Below are positions 1 through 8,175 of a DNA stretch of 64,000 bases, piece after piece; position 1 is the stretch's first letter, and every line of letters begins with the position of its first letter. Source of the stretch: Altererythrobacter sp. XM-24bin4. Its GTDB lineage: Bacteria; Pseudomonadota; Alphaproteobacteria; Sphingomonadales; Sphingomonadaceae. The stretch lies in assembly GCA_003149575.1 (NCBI GenBank), contig QCWG01000001.1, positions 1,331,183 through 1,395,182 of the forward strand, given 5' to 3'. Below the pieces are notes generated by a model that saw only the letters and a list, made by a program, of their open reading frames with translations, searched no databases and was not told where the DNA came from. The position numbers and the translations under genes are program-made.

Positions 1-492
1 CTGTTGAAGGACCAATGGCGCGCGGTTGAAAGGCGTTACCCCAATGCGCCGCGTGACCGGTTGCAGCGCGAGCTGGTGCGCGATCAGATCGGGCTGATGG
101 TCAATGATGTCATCACCCATACCAAGGCGCAGGTTGCCGGAATTGGTTCGGTTGAAGAAGTGCGTGGGGCAGGGCGCCAGCTCGGTGGATTCTCGCCATC
201 CTTCGCAGAGCAAGAGCGCGGCCTCAAAGAGTTCATGTACGCCAAGCTTTACTACCATTCGGATCAGGTGGCAGCCGCTAAGCGCGCGCACGAGGTGGTG
301 GCAAAACTGTTTGAAGCTTATGCTCAGGACGCCAGCCTTATGCCGGAAGAATGGAAAGCGAATCTTCCTGCTGAAAACCCTCAACGTGCGCGGATGATTG
401 CTGACTTCATTGCCGGGATGAGCGACCGTTTCGCGATTGAGCGTTGTGCCGCAATCTATGGGGAACGACCGAGCGGATTGACCAATGTTTGA
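1..492 (+). CDS. dGTP triphosphohydrolase-like protein, C-terminal part (cut by window start)
   Basis: The open frame runs from the first base of the window, so the N-terminal part, including the HD metal-binding motif that would prove the activity, lies outside. The visible ~163 residues match the helical C-terminal end of bacterial deoxyguanosinetriphosphate triphosphohydrolases, notably the closing stretch ADFIAGMSDRFAIERC, which resembles the family's 'A-D-[YF]-I-A-G-M-T-D-R-[FY]-A' signature. Such enzymes hydrolyse dNTPs to deoxynucleoside and triphosphate in the cytosol and help control dNTP pools. The stop overlaps the start of the next gene by 8 bases. Family assignment is good; catalytic competence cannot be judged from this fragment. 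Confidence 0.8.
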   Translation: MLKDQWRAVERRYPNAPRDRLQRELVRDQIGLMVNDVITHTKAQVAGIGSVEEVRGAGRQLGGFSPSFAEQERGLKEFMYAKLYYHSDQVAAAKRAHEVVAKLFEAYAQDASLMPEEWKANLPAENPQRARMIADFIAGMSDRFAIERCAAIYGERPSGLTNV

Positions 493-1183
493 GCCACTTC
501 GTGTAGCGCTAGTGGGTGCAACGGGCCTTGTCGGTCGGCGTGTGATCGAAGAATGCATCGGCAGGCCTGACGTACGACTGGTGGCGATTGCACGTCGCGA
601 AGTTAAGCTGCCGCATGGCGCGCGGATGGAATTGTTCGTTGCCGAACTTGAGAAATGGGGCGACGTGTTCGAGGCATTGCGACCCACAGCATTGATCTGC
701 GCTCTCGGTACGACAATGAAAAAGGTGGGTGGTGACGAAGAGGCATTTCGCGCGATTGATCATGATCTTGTCATCAAAACAGCTCGCGCCGCCAAAGATG
801 CGGGAGTGACCCGGATGGTTGCGGTCAGCTCCATCAGCGCCAATGCACGCGCCAAGAACTTCTACCTACGGGTCAAGGGTGAGACTGAAGCAGAGCTGTC
901 CAGGATCGGCTTCAAGCGTCTGGACCTTTTGCAACCGGGATTGTTGCGCGGTCCCAGAGAGAATGACCAGCGAACCGGCGAAGGTATCGGGCAATTGATT
1001 GCGCCCCTGATCGATCCATTTCTGGGCGGGAAATATCGCGACTACCGATCTATCGATGCCCGAGTGGTGGCGCAGGCAGCGCTGGGTTTTGCGGGCCGAA
1101 AGGCATCGGGCAGGTTTACGCATACGCATGACCAGATTGTGCGATGCGCGCGCCAGTGGGTAAAATCGGGAGAGAGTGAATGA
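485..1183 (+). CDS. NAD(P)-binding Rossmann-fold protein (TIP30/HTATIP2-like atypical SDR)
   Basis: A 232-residue protein with an N-terminal dinucleotide-binding glycine motif (VALVGATGLVGRRV, about residues 7-20) and the conserved AVSSISAN segment near residue 120. This is the pattern of atypical short-chain dehydrogenases of the NAD(P)H-binding/HTATIP2 type. It probably binds NAD(P)H in the cytosol; the substrate cannot be told. It starts inside the end of the dGTPase-like gene and its stop overlaps the next start (ATGA), so the three genes look translationally coupled. No membrane segment or signal peptide is visible. Confidence 0.8.
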   Translation: MFEPLRVALVGATGLVGRRVIEECIGRPDVRLVAIARREVKLPHGARMELFVAELEKWGDVFEALRPTALICALGTTMKKVGGDEEAFRAIDHDLVIKTARAAKDAGVTRMVAVSSISANARAKNFYLRVKGETEAELSRIGFKRLDLLQPGLLRGPRENDQRTGEGIGQLIAPLIDPFLGGKYRDYRSIDARVVAQAALGFAGRKASGRFTHTHDQIVRCARQWVKSGESE

Positions 1184-1632
1184 ACTGGGACGCAATTTTC
1201 GGTGCTGCCAATATGGTCGCGCTCATCGCTTGGGTCGCGCTAGTGTTTCTGCCGCGATGGCCGGCCTTGCTCAGCGCTCTTCTTTACCTGATGGTGGGCG
1301 GTCTGAGCCTCACCTACGCTTTTGGCCTGATCGGGATCATGACAGGCACATTTGACGCGGTTGGTGGCGATGGTTCAGCCAATTTCAGCAGCATCGAAGG
1401 TGTCCGCGCGGTCTTTGCCAGCGATGGCGGTATTACGGTTGGCTGGATCCACTATCTGGCGTTTGATCTGTTCGTAGGTATCTGGATCGCACGCGATGCC
1501 GATGCAAAGGACTTTTCGCGCTTCCTGCAAGCGCCGATCCTGTTCTTCACGCTAATGGCTGGCCCGCTTGGGTTGTTCCTGTGGTTGGTGATCCGGGAGG
1601 GCAGGGCACGCGCGCAGGGCCGCTGGAGCTAG
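1180..1632 (+). CDS. ABA4-like (DUF4281) integral membrane protein
   Basis: A 150-residue protein with about four hydrophobic segments (near residues 10-27, 29-52, 90-108 and 118-140). The region GWIHYLAFDLFVGIWIARDA matches the core of the ABA4-like family, in which a His-x-x-x-x-Asp pattern sits in a membrane helix. Plant ABA4 is needed for neoxanthin formation; bacterial homologues occur in carotenoid-producing organisms, but their role is not settled. The start overlaps the previous stop by four bases (ATGA). A carotenoid-related role here is inference, supported weakly by the carotenoid oxygenase gene elsewhere in the window. Confidence 0.85.
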   Translation: MNWDAIFGAANMVALIAWVALVFLPRWPALLSALLYLMVGGLSLTYAFGLIGIMTGTFDAVGGDGSANFSSIEGVRAVFASDGGITVGWIHYLAFDLFVGIWIARDADAKDFSRFLQAPILFFTLMAGPLGLFLWLVIREGRARAQGRWS

Positions 1633-1713
1633 AGCAGATCAAAGGAACAGTTTGCCCACCGAGCGTTTTCTCTTAGAGTCCTTGAAAAGAGGATCACGGG
1701 GAGAGATCACGCC

Positions 1714-3276
1714 ATGGGCCAGAATGCCTATCACGCCTTCATCAATTTTGACGACATCCTGAATTTCTGGGCCCGCGCACGCCCTGATGACACAGCACTT
1801 GAGCAGGAAGGTCGAACGACAAGCTATTCTCAGCTTGAGGAGAATACGCGCCGTATCATCGCGCTTATGGCGGCAAATGGTGTGACCAAGGGAGATCGGG
1901 TTGCTTGGCTTGGCAAGAACTCTGACCTTTATTGCCAGCTTTATCTTGCTTCTGCGCGCGTAGGTGTTGTGATGGTACCGGTTGGCTGGCGGTTGGCCCC
2001 ACCGGAGATCGCCTATATCCTGAAGGATACAGGCGCGAAGATCGTCTTTACCGGTGAGGATTTTACAGAGACTGCCGCGAAGATCGCTTCTGAATTGCCA
2101 GCCAATCCAATCGTCATGGGCGAAGCGCAAACGCGCAGGGCAATTGCAGCCACCGAACCGGGCGAGCACGAGCGGGTCGGCGACGACGAGCCCGTACTGC
2201 AGCTCTATACCTCGGGAACCACCGGCAATCCCAAAGGTGTGATGTTGTCCAACGCCAATTTGCTGGGTCTGCGTAACCCGGGCAATGAAGCGGGGCTGGA
2301 ATGGAATTTCTATGAAGGTGGCGAGTGTATGCTGGTCGCCATGCCGTGTTCGCATATTGGCGGGACGGGCCTCGTCAACATTGCCATCGTCAACGGCATC
2401 CGCACGCTCATACAAGCAGAATTCACGCCTGTGGGCGTACTCGAAGCGATCGAGAATGGCGCCACGCATATGTTTATCGTACCGGCAGCCCTGCAAATGG
2501 TGGTACAACATCCGCGCGCGGCAGAAACCGATTTCAGCGCGCTGAAATATCTGATGTATGGCGCTGCGCCGATGCCGTTGGAACTTTTGAAAGAAGCCGT
2601 GCGAACCATGCCAAATGCCGGGTTCCTGCAGGCCTACGGCATGACTGAGACATCGGGCACGATCTCGATCCTGCCACCCGCAGATCACACGCTCGAAGGC
2701 AACCAGCGGATGCGCTCTGCGGGCAAGGCCGTGCCGGGTGCAGAGATTCAAGTGCGCGGCCCTGACAACAAGGAGGTGCCGCTGGGCGAGATCGGCGAGG
2801 TTTGCGTCAAGTCACCTTCGAACACGGCGGGATACTGGCAACTTCCCGATGCGACGCGCGAAACGATTGATGCGGATGGCTGGCTGCACACCGGTGACGC
2901 GGCGATCATGGACGAAGACGGCTACATCTATATTCAAGACCGTATCAAGGACATGATCATATCTGGCGGAGAAAACGTCTATCCGGCCGAGGTCGAGAAC
3001 GCGATCTTCGGCCACCCGGCAGTCGCCGAAGTTGCTGTGATCGGCGTGCCAAGCGAGCAATGGGGTGAAGAGGTCAAGGCATGCGTGGTTTGCAAGCCTG
3101 GCCACAATGTCGAGGCAGGTGACATCATCGCTTATGCGCGCGAACGCGTGGCCGCATTCAAAGCGCCCAAAAGTGTTGATGTGATCGCTGAAATGCCGCG
3201 AAACCCGTCCGGAAAGATCCTGCGCCGGCAGCTGCGCGAGCCTTATTGGGCTGGGCAGGAGCGGCAGGTCAGCTAG
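1714..3276 (+). CDS. Acyl-CoA synthetase (AMP-forming, ANL superfamily)
   Basis: A 520-residue adenylate-forming enzyme. The P-loop-like motif LYTSGTTGNPKGV (about residues 167-179), the QAYGMTE motif, the HTGD hinge and the C-terminal PSGKILRR lysine motif are all present, so the enzyme looks intact. Such proteins activate a carboxylic acid, usually a fatty acid, to acyl-AMP and then acyl-CoA for beta-oxidation or lipid synthesis. Chain-length preference cannot be read from the sequence. It lies 81 bases after the ABA4-like gene and probably has its own promoter. The DUF938 gene follows it closely. Confidence 0.93.
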   Translation: MGQNAYHAFINFDDILNFWARARPDDTALEQEGRTTSYSQLEENTRRIIALMAANGVTKGDRVAWLGKNSDLYCQLYLASARVGVVMVPVGWRLAPPEIAYILKDTGAKIVFTGEDFTETAAKIASELPANPIVMGEAQTRRAIAATEPGEHERVGDDEPVLQLYTSGTTGNPKGVMLSNANLLGLRNPGNEAGLEWNFYEGGECMLVAMPCSHIGGTGLVNIAIVNGIRTLIQAEFTPVGVLEAIENGATHMFIVPAALQMVVQHPRAAETDFSALKYLMYGAAPMPLELLKEAVRTMPNAGFLQAYGMTETSGTISILPPADHTLEGNQRMRSAGKAVPGAEIQVRGPDNKEVPLGEIGEVCVKSPSNTAGYWQLPDATRETIDADGWLHTGDAAIMDEDGYIYIQDRIKDMIISGGENVYPAEVENAIFGHPAVAEVAVIGVPSEQWGEEVKACVVCKPGHNVEAGDIIAYARERVAAFKAPKSVDVIAEMPRNPSGKILRRQLREPYWAGQERQVS

Positions 3277-3284
3277 CGCCGCTT

Positions 3285-3887
3285 GTGAAGAAGTATGCGC
3301 CCGCCACTTTGCGCAACCGTGATGCCATCGCAGCAGTTCTGACAAAGGAATTGCCTGCGTCCGGCACTGTGCTCGAAGTGGCGAGTGGAACCGGTGAGCA
3401 TGCTGTTTATTTTGCGTCGCGATTTCCCGATCTGATCTGGCAACCCAGCGACCCCAGCGAGGAGGCGCGCGCATCAATCGAGGCGTGGCGGGACGATGAA
3501 GGGAGCGCCAACCTTCGCCCGCCTTTGCAACTCGATGCGCTATCCGATCAGTGGCCGACTGATCAGGCTGATGCGATATTATGCATCAATATGGTGCACA
3601 TCAGCCCATGGGAAGCGAGCGAGGGATTGTTTGCGGGCGCCGCGCGATTGCTGACGGGTACTGCGCCACTGATCCTATACGGACCTTATGTTGAACCGGA
3701 TGTGGAGACTGCGCAGTCGAATCTGGGATTCGATGCAAGTCTGAAGGCACGCGATCCGCGATGGGGGCTGCGCTCGACAATCGACGTCGACAGACTTGCT
3801 TCGCAAACGGGTTTCAGGCGAGCAAACCGCTACGAATTGCCCGCCAATAACTTGATTCTGGTGTGTCGCCGGATAGACGAAGCTTAA
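3285..3887 (+). CDS. DUF938 family SAM-dependent methyltransferase-like protein
   Basis: About 200 residues. The N-terminal APATLRNRDAI segment is the family hallmark, and VLEVASGTGEHAVYFA is a class I SAM-binding motif I. Later segments (CINMVHISPWE, GPYVEP) also match DUF938. The substrate is unknown for the whole family. An upstream TTG at 3246 would also be in frame and would overlap the synthetase gene by 31 bases. GTG at 3285 is preferred because it places the family's usual N-terminus at the start. The stop codon interlocks by four bases with the stop of the entericidin gene on the other strand. Confidence 0.85.
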   Translation: MKKYAPATLRNRDAIAAVLTKELPASGTVLEVASGTGEHAVYFASRFPDLIWQPSDPSEEARASIEAWRDDEGSANLRPPLQLDALSDQWPTDQADAILCINMVHISPWEASEGLFAGAARLLTGTAPLILYGPYVEPDVETAQSNLGFDASLKARDPRWGLRSTIDVDRLASQTGFRRANRYELPANNLILVCRRIDEA

Positions 3888-4009
3888 GTTTCTTCGTCAA
3901 CCGCGTCGGCGACCGACTTGAGGTCGTCACTCACGCCGCGCACAGTGTTGCATGCGGCGGTGGCCAAAGTCATTGCTGCCAGCGCAGCTACAATCAGCGT
4001 CTTGCGCAT
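3884..4009 (-). CDS. Entericidin A/B family lipoprotein (41 aa)
   Basis: Reading the minus strand from ATG at 4009 gives a 41-residue protein. It begins with MRKTLIVAALAAMTLATAAC, a lipoprotein signal peptide ending in a lipobox cysteine (residue 20). The mature part starts CNTVRGVSDDLKSVADA, which matches the entericidin family 'C-N-T-V-x-G-x-G-x-D' pattern closely. An AAGGA ribosome-binding site lies 8 bases before the ATG. Members are tiny lipoproteins; E. coli EcnA/EcnB act as an antidote and toxin pair in stationary phase, but in alphaproteobacteria the function is mostly unknown. Only one copy is seen. The gene ends inside the last four bases of the convergent DUF938 gene. Confidence 0.88.
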   Translation of the reverse strand: MRKTLIVAALAAMTLATAACNTVRGVSDDLKSVADAVDEET

Positions 4010-4141
4010 AGTTTGCGTATCCTTTGCTTACGGGTGCGCCAAGTCGCCACCCGAACGCCACGGCAACAGCAGCAATCATTCGTGACGCAAACCACCTGCG
4101 ATCTGTGGATCATCGCTCCGCTGCCTCACTCCATCGATATG

Positions 4142-4187
4142 CTGCATTCGCAGCGCGAGCGGCTAGGATGGCTCGATCGTGTGAGAT
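4142..4187 (+). repeat. 46-bp imperfect direct repeat, copy A (partner at 5264-5309)
   Basis: This stretch and 5264-5309 agree at 40 of 46 positions by direct reading. Copy B is the coding sequence of a small membrane protein (residues around RSRRERLARLDRVGW). Copy A translated in the same frame gives HSQRERLGWLDRV, so it looks like a degenerate relic of the same gene. Copy A also provides the last codons and stop of the EamA gene on the opposite strand. The two copies therefore flank that transporter gene in direct orientation. Confidence 0.75.
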
Positions 4188-5077
4188 CGATTTCTGGCGA
4201 TATTCAACTGCTGTTCCCGCCATGCGATCAGCAAGCCGGCTCCGACGATCAAAGGTGCGCCGAGCCAGGTCGTTGCCGGAGGCAAGCGATCAAACAGCGA
4301 CCAGCCTAGCAGTGCGGCCCAGATCAGCGCGGAGTAATCCATCACGATCACGCTCGACACACTTCCATATCGAAGGGCACTGGTCAGCAAATATTGCCCC
4401 AGCAGGCCGCTGACGCCCAAAGCGATGAGGTAAAACCACTGCTCGGCAGACTTGGTCTGCCAGAAAAATGGCAAGAGGATCGCCAGTGCTAGCAGTGAAA
4501 ACAATGCAAAATAGAATACGATCGTCAGCGAGCCCTCGGTCTTGGTCAGGTCGCGGATATAGATAGAGATTAGCGCGATCATGAACGCGGCACCCAATGC
4601 AACGCTGGCACCGAACACAGGGACCTGACCGCTGCCGGGCTGTGCAATCACCAGGACACCGGCAAAGCCAAGCGCGACCGCGCCCCACCGCCAAAGCCCG
4701 ACTTTCTCATGCAGGATCAGTGCGGACAGGATGACTGCCCAGATGGCTGAAGTGAAGTTGAAACTGGTAGCTTCTGCCAGAGGCAGCAATGTGACTGCAC
4801 CGAAATTCAGGAACATGCCACCGATCCCGAGTGCAGCGCGCATGCCATGCTGTCCAAGGCGCTTCGATCGCAGTTGCGACAGTTTACCTGTGCTCCAGAA
4901 GAGCAAGAGAATGATCGGGATTGTTGGCAATTGTCGCCAAAACAATATCTCTGGCAGTGACAGGCCGCTTTCGCTCGCCAGTTTGACCAGTGCTACCATC
5001 ACCGACAGTGTTGCAGCCGCGGCAAGCCTGATCAGCAAGGCAAACATGGGGCGTTGGGCAGGGGCTTCGCTGGTCAC
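4163..5077 (-). CDS. EamA/DMT-family membrane transporter
   Basis: About 304 residues and roughly ten hydrophobic segments, with the two-fold EamA repeat. Typical positions include LPEILFWRQLPTIP in the first half and EATSFNFTSAIWAVILSALILHEK just before the midpoint. Such carriers export amino acids or other metabolites across the inner membrane; the substrate cannot be predicted. Start choice is uncertain: the frame extends to a TTG at 5149. GTG at 5077 gives a short cytosolic leader before the first helix, and ATG at 5047 is also possible. The last residues (HTIEPS) are encoded within the repeat copy at 4142-4187. Confidence 0.88.
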   Translation of the reverse strand: MTSEAPAQRPMFALLIRLAAAATLSVMVALVKLASESGLSLPEILFWRQLPTIPIILLLFWSTGKLSQLRSKRLGQHGMRAALGIGGMFLNFGAVTLLPLAEATSFNFTSAIWAVILSALILHEKVGLWRWGAVALGFAGVLVIAQPGSGQVPVFGASVALGAAFMIALISIYIRDLTKTEGSLTIVFYFALFSLLALAILLPFFWQTKSAEQWFYLIALGVSGLLGQYLLTSALRYGSVSSVIVMDYSALIWAALLGWSLFDRLPPATTWLGAPLIVGAGLLIAWREQQLNIARNRSHTIEPS

Positions 5078-5149
5078 GCTTCCGCTGTAAGGCGGTTGAA
5101 AGGTGACGCAAGCGCGGAAAGCATTGCTCTTCGTCTTCAGTGCCTCCAA

Positions 5150-5401
5150 ATGCGCCCTGTGAAAAATTCAAACCCGTTTCTATTCGCCAGCGAAGCCCAT
5201 CAAGTCGCTCTTTTAGGAGGAGTTTTCATTGCCGTGGCGATTTTTGCACTGATTATGGACCGTCTGCGTTCGCGGCGCGAGCGGCTAGCGCGGCTCGATC
5301 GTGTGGGATGGGTGCCGTGGACTCTCGTGTTTCTGGCATGCGCGATCATCGGAGGGGGCCTGTTGGCGCTCTCGTTGCCGACAGCTCTATTCTCGCAATA
5401 G
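5150..5401 (+). CDS. Small two-helix membrane protein, unknown function
   Basis: An 83-residue frame with two hydrophobic segments (about residues 25-42 and 61-80) separated by a basic loop containing RSRRERLARLDRVGWVPW. The loop looks cytosolic by the positive-inside rule. ATG at 5150 includes the whole first helix. GTG at 5234 lies 11-13 bases after a strong AGGAGG (5215-5220) but would cut the helix short, so the start is unsettled. The gene ends 11 bases before the convergent CpaF gene. Part of it is duplicated at 4142-4187. Confidence 0.6.
   Translation: MRPVKNSNPFLFASEAHQVALLGGVFIAVAIFALIMDRLRSRRERLARLDRVGWVPWTLVFLACAIIGGGLLALSLPTALFSQ
5264..5309 (+). repeat. 46-bp imperfect direct repeat, copy B (partner at 4142-4187)
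   Basis: This copy lies inside the small membrane protein gene and appears to be the functional original, because its reading frame is open and makes sense. Six mismatches separate it from copy A, three of them adjacent. Confidence 0.75.
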
Positions 5402-5411
5402 ACCGCTATCC

Positions 5412-6962
5412 TTACAGGCAAGCCTCAAGATACGCCTGATCAAAGCCGTACTGACGCGCCTTTTCCAGCGTGTAAGGGCGTAAGCCGCTTGAGCGGAACT
5501 CGCCAAGGATCTTGCCGTCGTCGCTCTCTTCCAGATACTCGAACTTGAACAGTTCCTGGGTCACGATCACGTCGCCTTCCATCCCTATAACTTCGGTGAT
5601 GTTGGTCGTGCGGCGTGAACCGTCGCGCAGACGTTTCACCTGAACAATCAGGTCAACCGATTCCGCGATCTGGCGCGAGATAGCTTCCTTCGGGATCTTG
5701 ATGTCGCCCATCAGGATCATGTTTTCCATACGGCCCAGGCACTCGCGCGGACTGTTGGCGTGAAGCGTACACATGGAGCCGTCGTGGCCGGTGTTCATGG
5801 CGGCGAGAAGGTCGAAACATTCCGCGCCACGAATCTCACCCAGAATGATACGGTCCGGGCGCATACGGAGGGCGTTCTTCACCAGGTCGCCGATGGTGAT
5901 CGCGCCTTGGCCTTCGAGGTTGGGTGGACGGGTTTCCAACGGAAGCCAGTGGGGCTGCTGCAAGCGAAGCTCCGCCGCGTCCTCAATGGTCAGAACACGC
6001 TCGCCCGGGTCGATCATTTTCGACAAGGCGTTGAGCATGGTTGTTTTACCCGAACCCGTACCACCTGAGATGACAATATTCATCCGGCTAGCTCCAGCGA
6101 TCTTCAGCGCGGTACACATCTTATCGCTCATCGAGCCGAATTCCTTGAGCATGTCCAAGGTGATCGGCTTCTCGGAAAACTTACGTATCGAGATGGCTGT
6201 GCCTTTGAGCGACAGTGGCGGCACAATCACGTTGACACGCGAGCCGTCTTTCAAGCGGGCATCGGCGAGTGGGGTGGTCTGGTCAACGCGGCGACCAACC
6301 TGGTTCACGATACGCTGCGCGATCTGGAACAGGTGGCTTTCATCGCGGAACTGGATAGGGGCCAGCTTCAGCTTACCGTTTTTCTCGATGTAGGTCTGCT
6401 GCGGGCCATTGACCATGATGTCCGAAACATCGGGGTCGTTGAGCAATTCTTCGAGCGGGCCAAAGCCCAGCAATTCGTCAATCAGTACTTTCTCAAGTGC
6501 GAATTGCTCGCGGCGGTTCAGAGTGACCTTAAGCTCTGCGAGCAATTCCATGATGATCGGGCGGAATTCTTCCGACAGTTCATCCTTGGTCAGCGTGGCC
6601 GCGGCTTCGGGGTCGACACGTTCAAGCAAACGTGGCAGCACTTGCTCTTTGATCTTGTGAATGCTGGCTTCGAAGCCACCGACTTCCGAATCAGTCGCAT
6701 GTGTTGCATTCATGCGCTCAGACAGGCGCGCCATCGCGTCGTAATTGGGATTGCCAGATGATGGCGCTGGTTTAGGCGCGGCGGGCGCCGGCTCAGCCGA
6801 GCCACCACCGTTCGGAAGCGGCGGGAACTGATTGCCGCCCCTTTCTTCGGACCCTTCGGCATCAGCTTTCTCGCCCGACTTCATTGGTCGTGCAACGCCA
6901 AAAGATGGACGTGCCCCGGGCTTCATTCCCCCAGGTCCGGTCTTTTTGCCGAATGCGCTCAT
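5412..6962 (-). CDS. cpaF: CpaF/TadA-type secretion ATPase
   Basis: 516 residues from ATG at 6962. An N-terminal Gly/Pro-rich linker (about residues 1-75) is followed by the all-helical N-domain, then the type II/IV secretion ATPase core with Walker A GGTGSGKTT (about 300-308), an Asp box (RVLTIEDAAELRL), a Walker B region (RPDRIILGEIRGAE) and a His box (TGHDGSMCTLHANS). CpaF energises assembly of Flp/Tad pili at the inner membrane. A TTG at 6995 would add 11 residues and is less likely. No other cpa/tad gene is in the window, so its partner proteins must be encoded elsewhere. Confidence 0.92.
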   Translation of the reverse strand: MSAFGKKTGPGGMKPGARPSFGVARPMKSGEKADAEGSEERGGNQFPPLPNGGGSAEPAPAAPKPAPSSGNPNYDAMARLSERMNATHATDSEVGGFEASIHKIKEQVLPRLLERVDPEAAATLTKDELSEEFRPIIMELLAELKVTLNRREQFALEKVLIDELLGFGPLEELLNDPDVSDIMVNGPQQTYIEKNGKLKLAPIQFRDESHLFQIAQRIVNQVGRRVDQTTPLADARLKDGSRVNVIVPPLSLKGTAISIRKFSEKPITLDMLKEFGSMSDKMCTALKIAGASRMNIVISGGTGSGKTTMLNALSKMIDPGERVLTIEDAAELRLQQPHWLPLETRPPNLEGQGAITIGDLVKNALRMRPDRIILGEIRGAECFDLLAAMNTGHDGSMCTLHANSPRECLGRMENMILMGDIKIPKEAISRQIAESVDLIVQVKRLRDGSRRTTNITEVIGMEGDVIVTQELFKFEYLEESDDGKILGEFRSSGLRPYTLEKARQYGFDQAYLEACL

Positions 6963-7127
6963 TCCTTGGCCCCCAAGCGGCTGATTCAATTCCAATTCGG
7001 CATGTCCACAATTCGCGAACAGTGCCTCTCGATGAATGGTGAATAAATGGGAAACCTTATTATTTTCCTAAGATTGCCGCCTATGGCAGCGTGGCTTTGA
7101 GCGAGGCTTGCCCAAGACGAAATCGGC

Positions 7128-8084
7128 TTGCCCAGGCATGAATTATGTCTATCAACCACGACTGGCCTGAACACACAAACTGATTGGCGAAGATTGCAAG
7201 ATACGCGTTCCGGGATTCTGCTTGCAGTTATTGGCTTTGCCACACTTTCGGTGGGTGATGCGGTGCTAAAAAGCATGGCAGGCGATTGGCCAGTGACAGC
7301 CGTCGCAGCCCTGCGCTTCACAATCGGTGCCATTGCGCTCAGTGCATTGCTTGGGCTGAGCGAAGGCAAAGCCGGCTTTCGTCCGAACAAGCCTTGGCTG
7401 CAAGTCGCACGTGGCCTCTGTCTCGCGGGCGCATCTTTGGCATTTTTCTCCGCGATCTTCGTAATGCCTCTGGCGGAAACAATGGCGATCACCTTCCTCT
7501 CGCCCGTGCTGACAGCAGTGTTGAGCGGGCCTTTGTTGGGCGAAAAAGTGAACAGAGCGGTTTGGGCGGCATGCATTGCCGCATTGGTCGGTGTGACGTT
7601 TATTCTCAGACCCAATCTGGCTGAGATTGGTTGGCTTGCAATCCTGCCGTTGATTTCCGCTGTGTTTTTCTCATTGATGATTATTGCAAACCGGGCATCT
7701 GCGGGCACGGGCAGCGCTTTGGCGATGCAGGCCTATATGGCTGTTATCGCTGCCCCAATCCTGATCATGGCGACCATCGCTGGCGAGTATTCTGCGATTG
7801 ATGAACTGTCGATCTCGTGGCCCCAGTTCGATGTCGTGCTGCGTTGTGCCTTCGTGGCTCTGACTGCAACGACGGCGCATTGGCTCGTCTATCTCGGGAC
7901 TATGCGCGCCGGCGCATCCCAGGTGGCGCCGGCATCCTACATTCAGATGTTGGTTGCGACTATTCTTGGCTGGTGGTTTTTTGGCGATGTGCCTGATGTA
8001 ATCACTTTGATCGGTGCATGTATAATCATTGGCGCTGGCATTTTTCTTTGGCATCAAAGCACTGGCGACAAAGAGATGGCTTGA
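7128..8084 (+). CDS. EamA/DMT-family membrane transporter (second copy type)
   Basis: Up to 318 residues with about ten transmembrane segments and two EamA domains; the LAETMAITFLSPVLTAVLSGPLLGEK segment at the end of the first half is characteristic. It is not a close paralogue of the transporter at 4163-5077. The start is poorly defined: TTG at 7128 is given, but TTG at 7194 would begin just before the first helix (MQDTRSGILLAVIGFATLS). No clear ribosome-binding site precedes either. Substrate unknown; an export role is inferred from the family. Confidence 0.85.
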   Translation: MPRHELCLSTTTGLNTQTDWRRLQDTRSGILLAVIGFATLSVGDAVLKSMAGDWPVTAVAALRFTIGAIALSALLGLSEGKAGFRPNKPWLQVARGLCLAGASLAFFSAIFVMPLAETMAITFLSPVLTAVLSGPLLGEKVNRAVWAACIAALVGVTFILRPNLAEIGWLAILPLISAVFFSLMIIANRASAGTGSALAMQAYMAVIAAPILIMATIAGEYSAIDELSISWPQFDVVLRCAFVALTATTAHWLVYLGTMRAGASQVAPASYIQMLVATILGWWFFGDVPDVITLIGACIIIGAGIFLWHQSTGDKEMA

Positions 8085-8175
8085 AGCAGGGGCCAATACA
8101 AGTAAGGGCAATCTCTAGTTAAGGGCGTGGTCGCTAGCGCCGCCATATCCGAAACAGCAATTCAGGGTCAGAACA

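Noticed and set aside
1644-1667. GGAAC-N15-CGTT resembling a general stress (EcfG) promoter before the acyl-CoA synthetase gene
   Set aside because: The spacing is one base short of the usual 16-17 and the rest of the consensus is weak, so it is not listed as a feature.
1639-2751. 370-codon minus-strand frame opposite the acyl-CoA synthetase
   Set aside because: Antisense shadow of an intact adenylate-forming enzyme; no recognisable domain or ribosome-binding site.
3863-4309. 148-codon plus-strand frame after the DUF938 gene
   Set aside because: It runs antisense to the entericidin gene and to the transporter end. Only the short repeat-derived segment near 4142-4187 resembles a protein.
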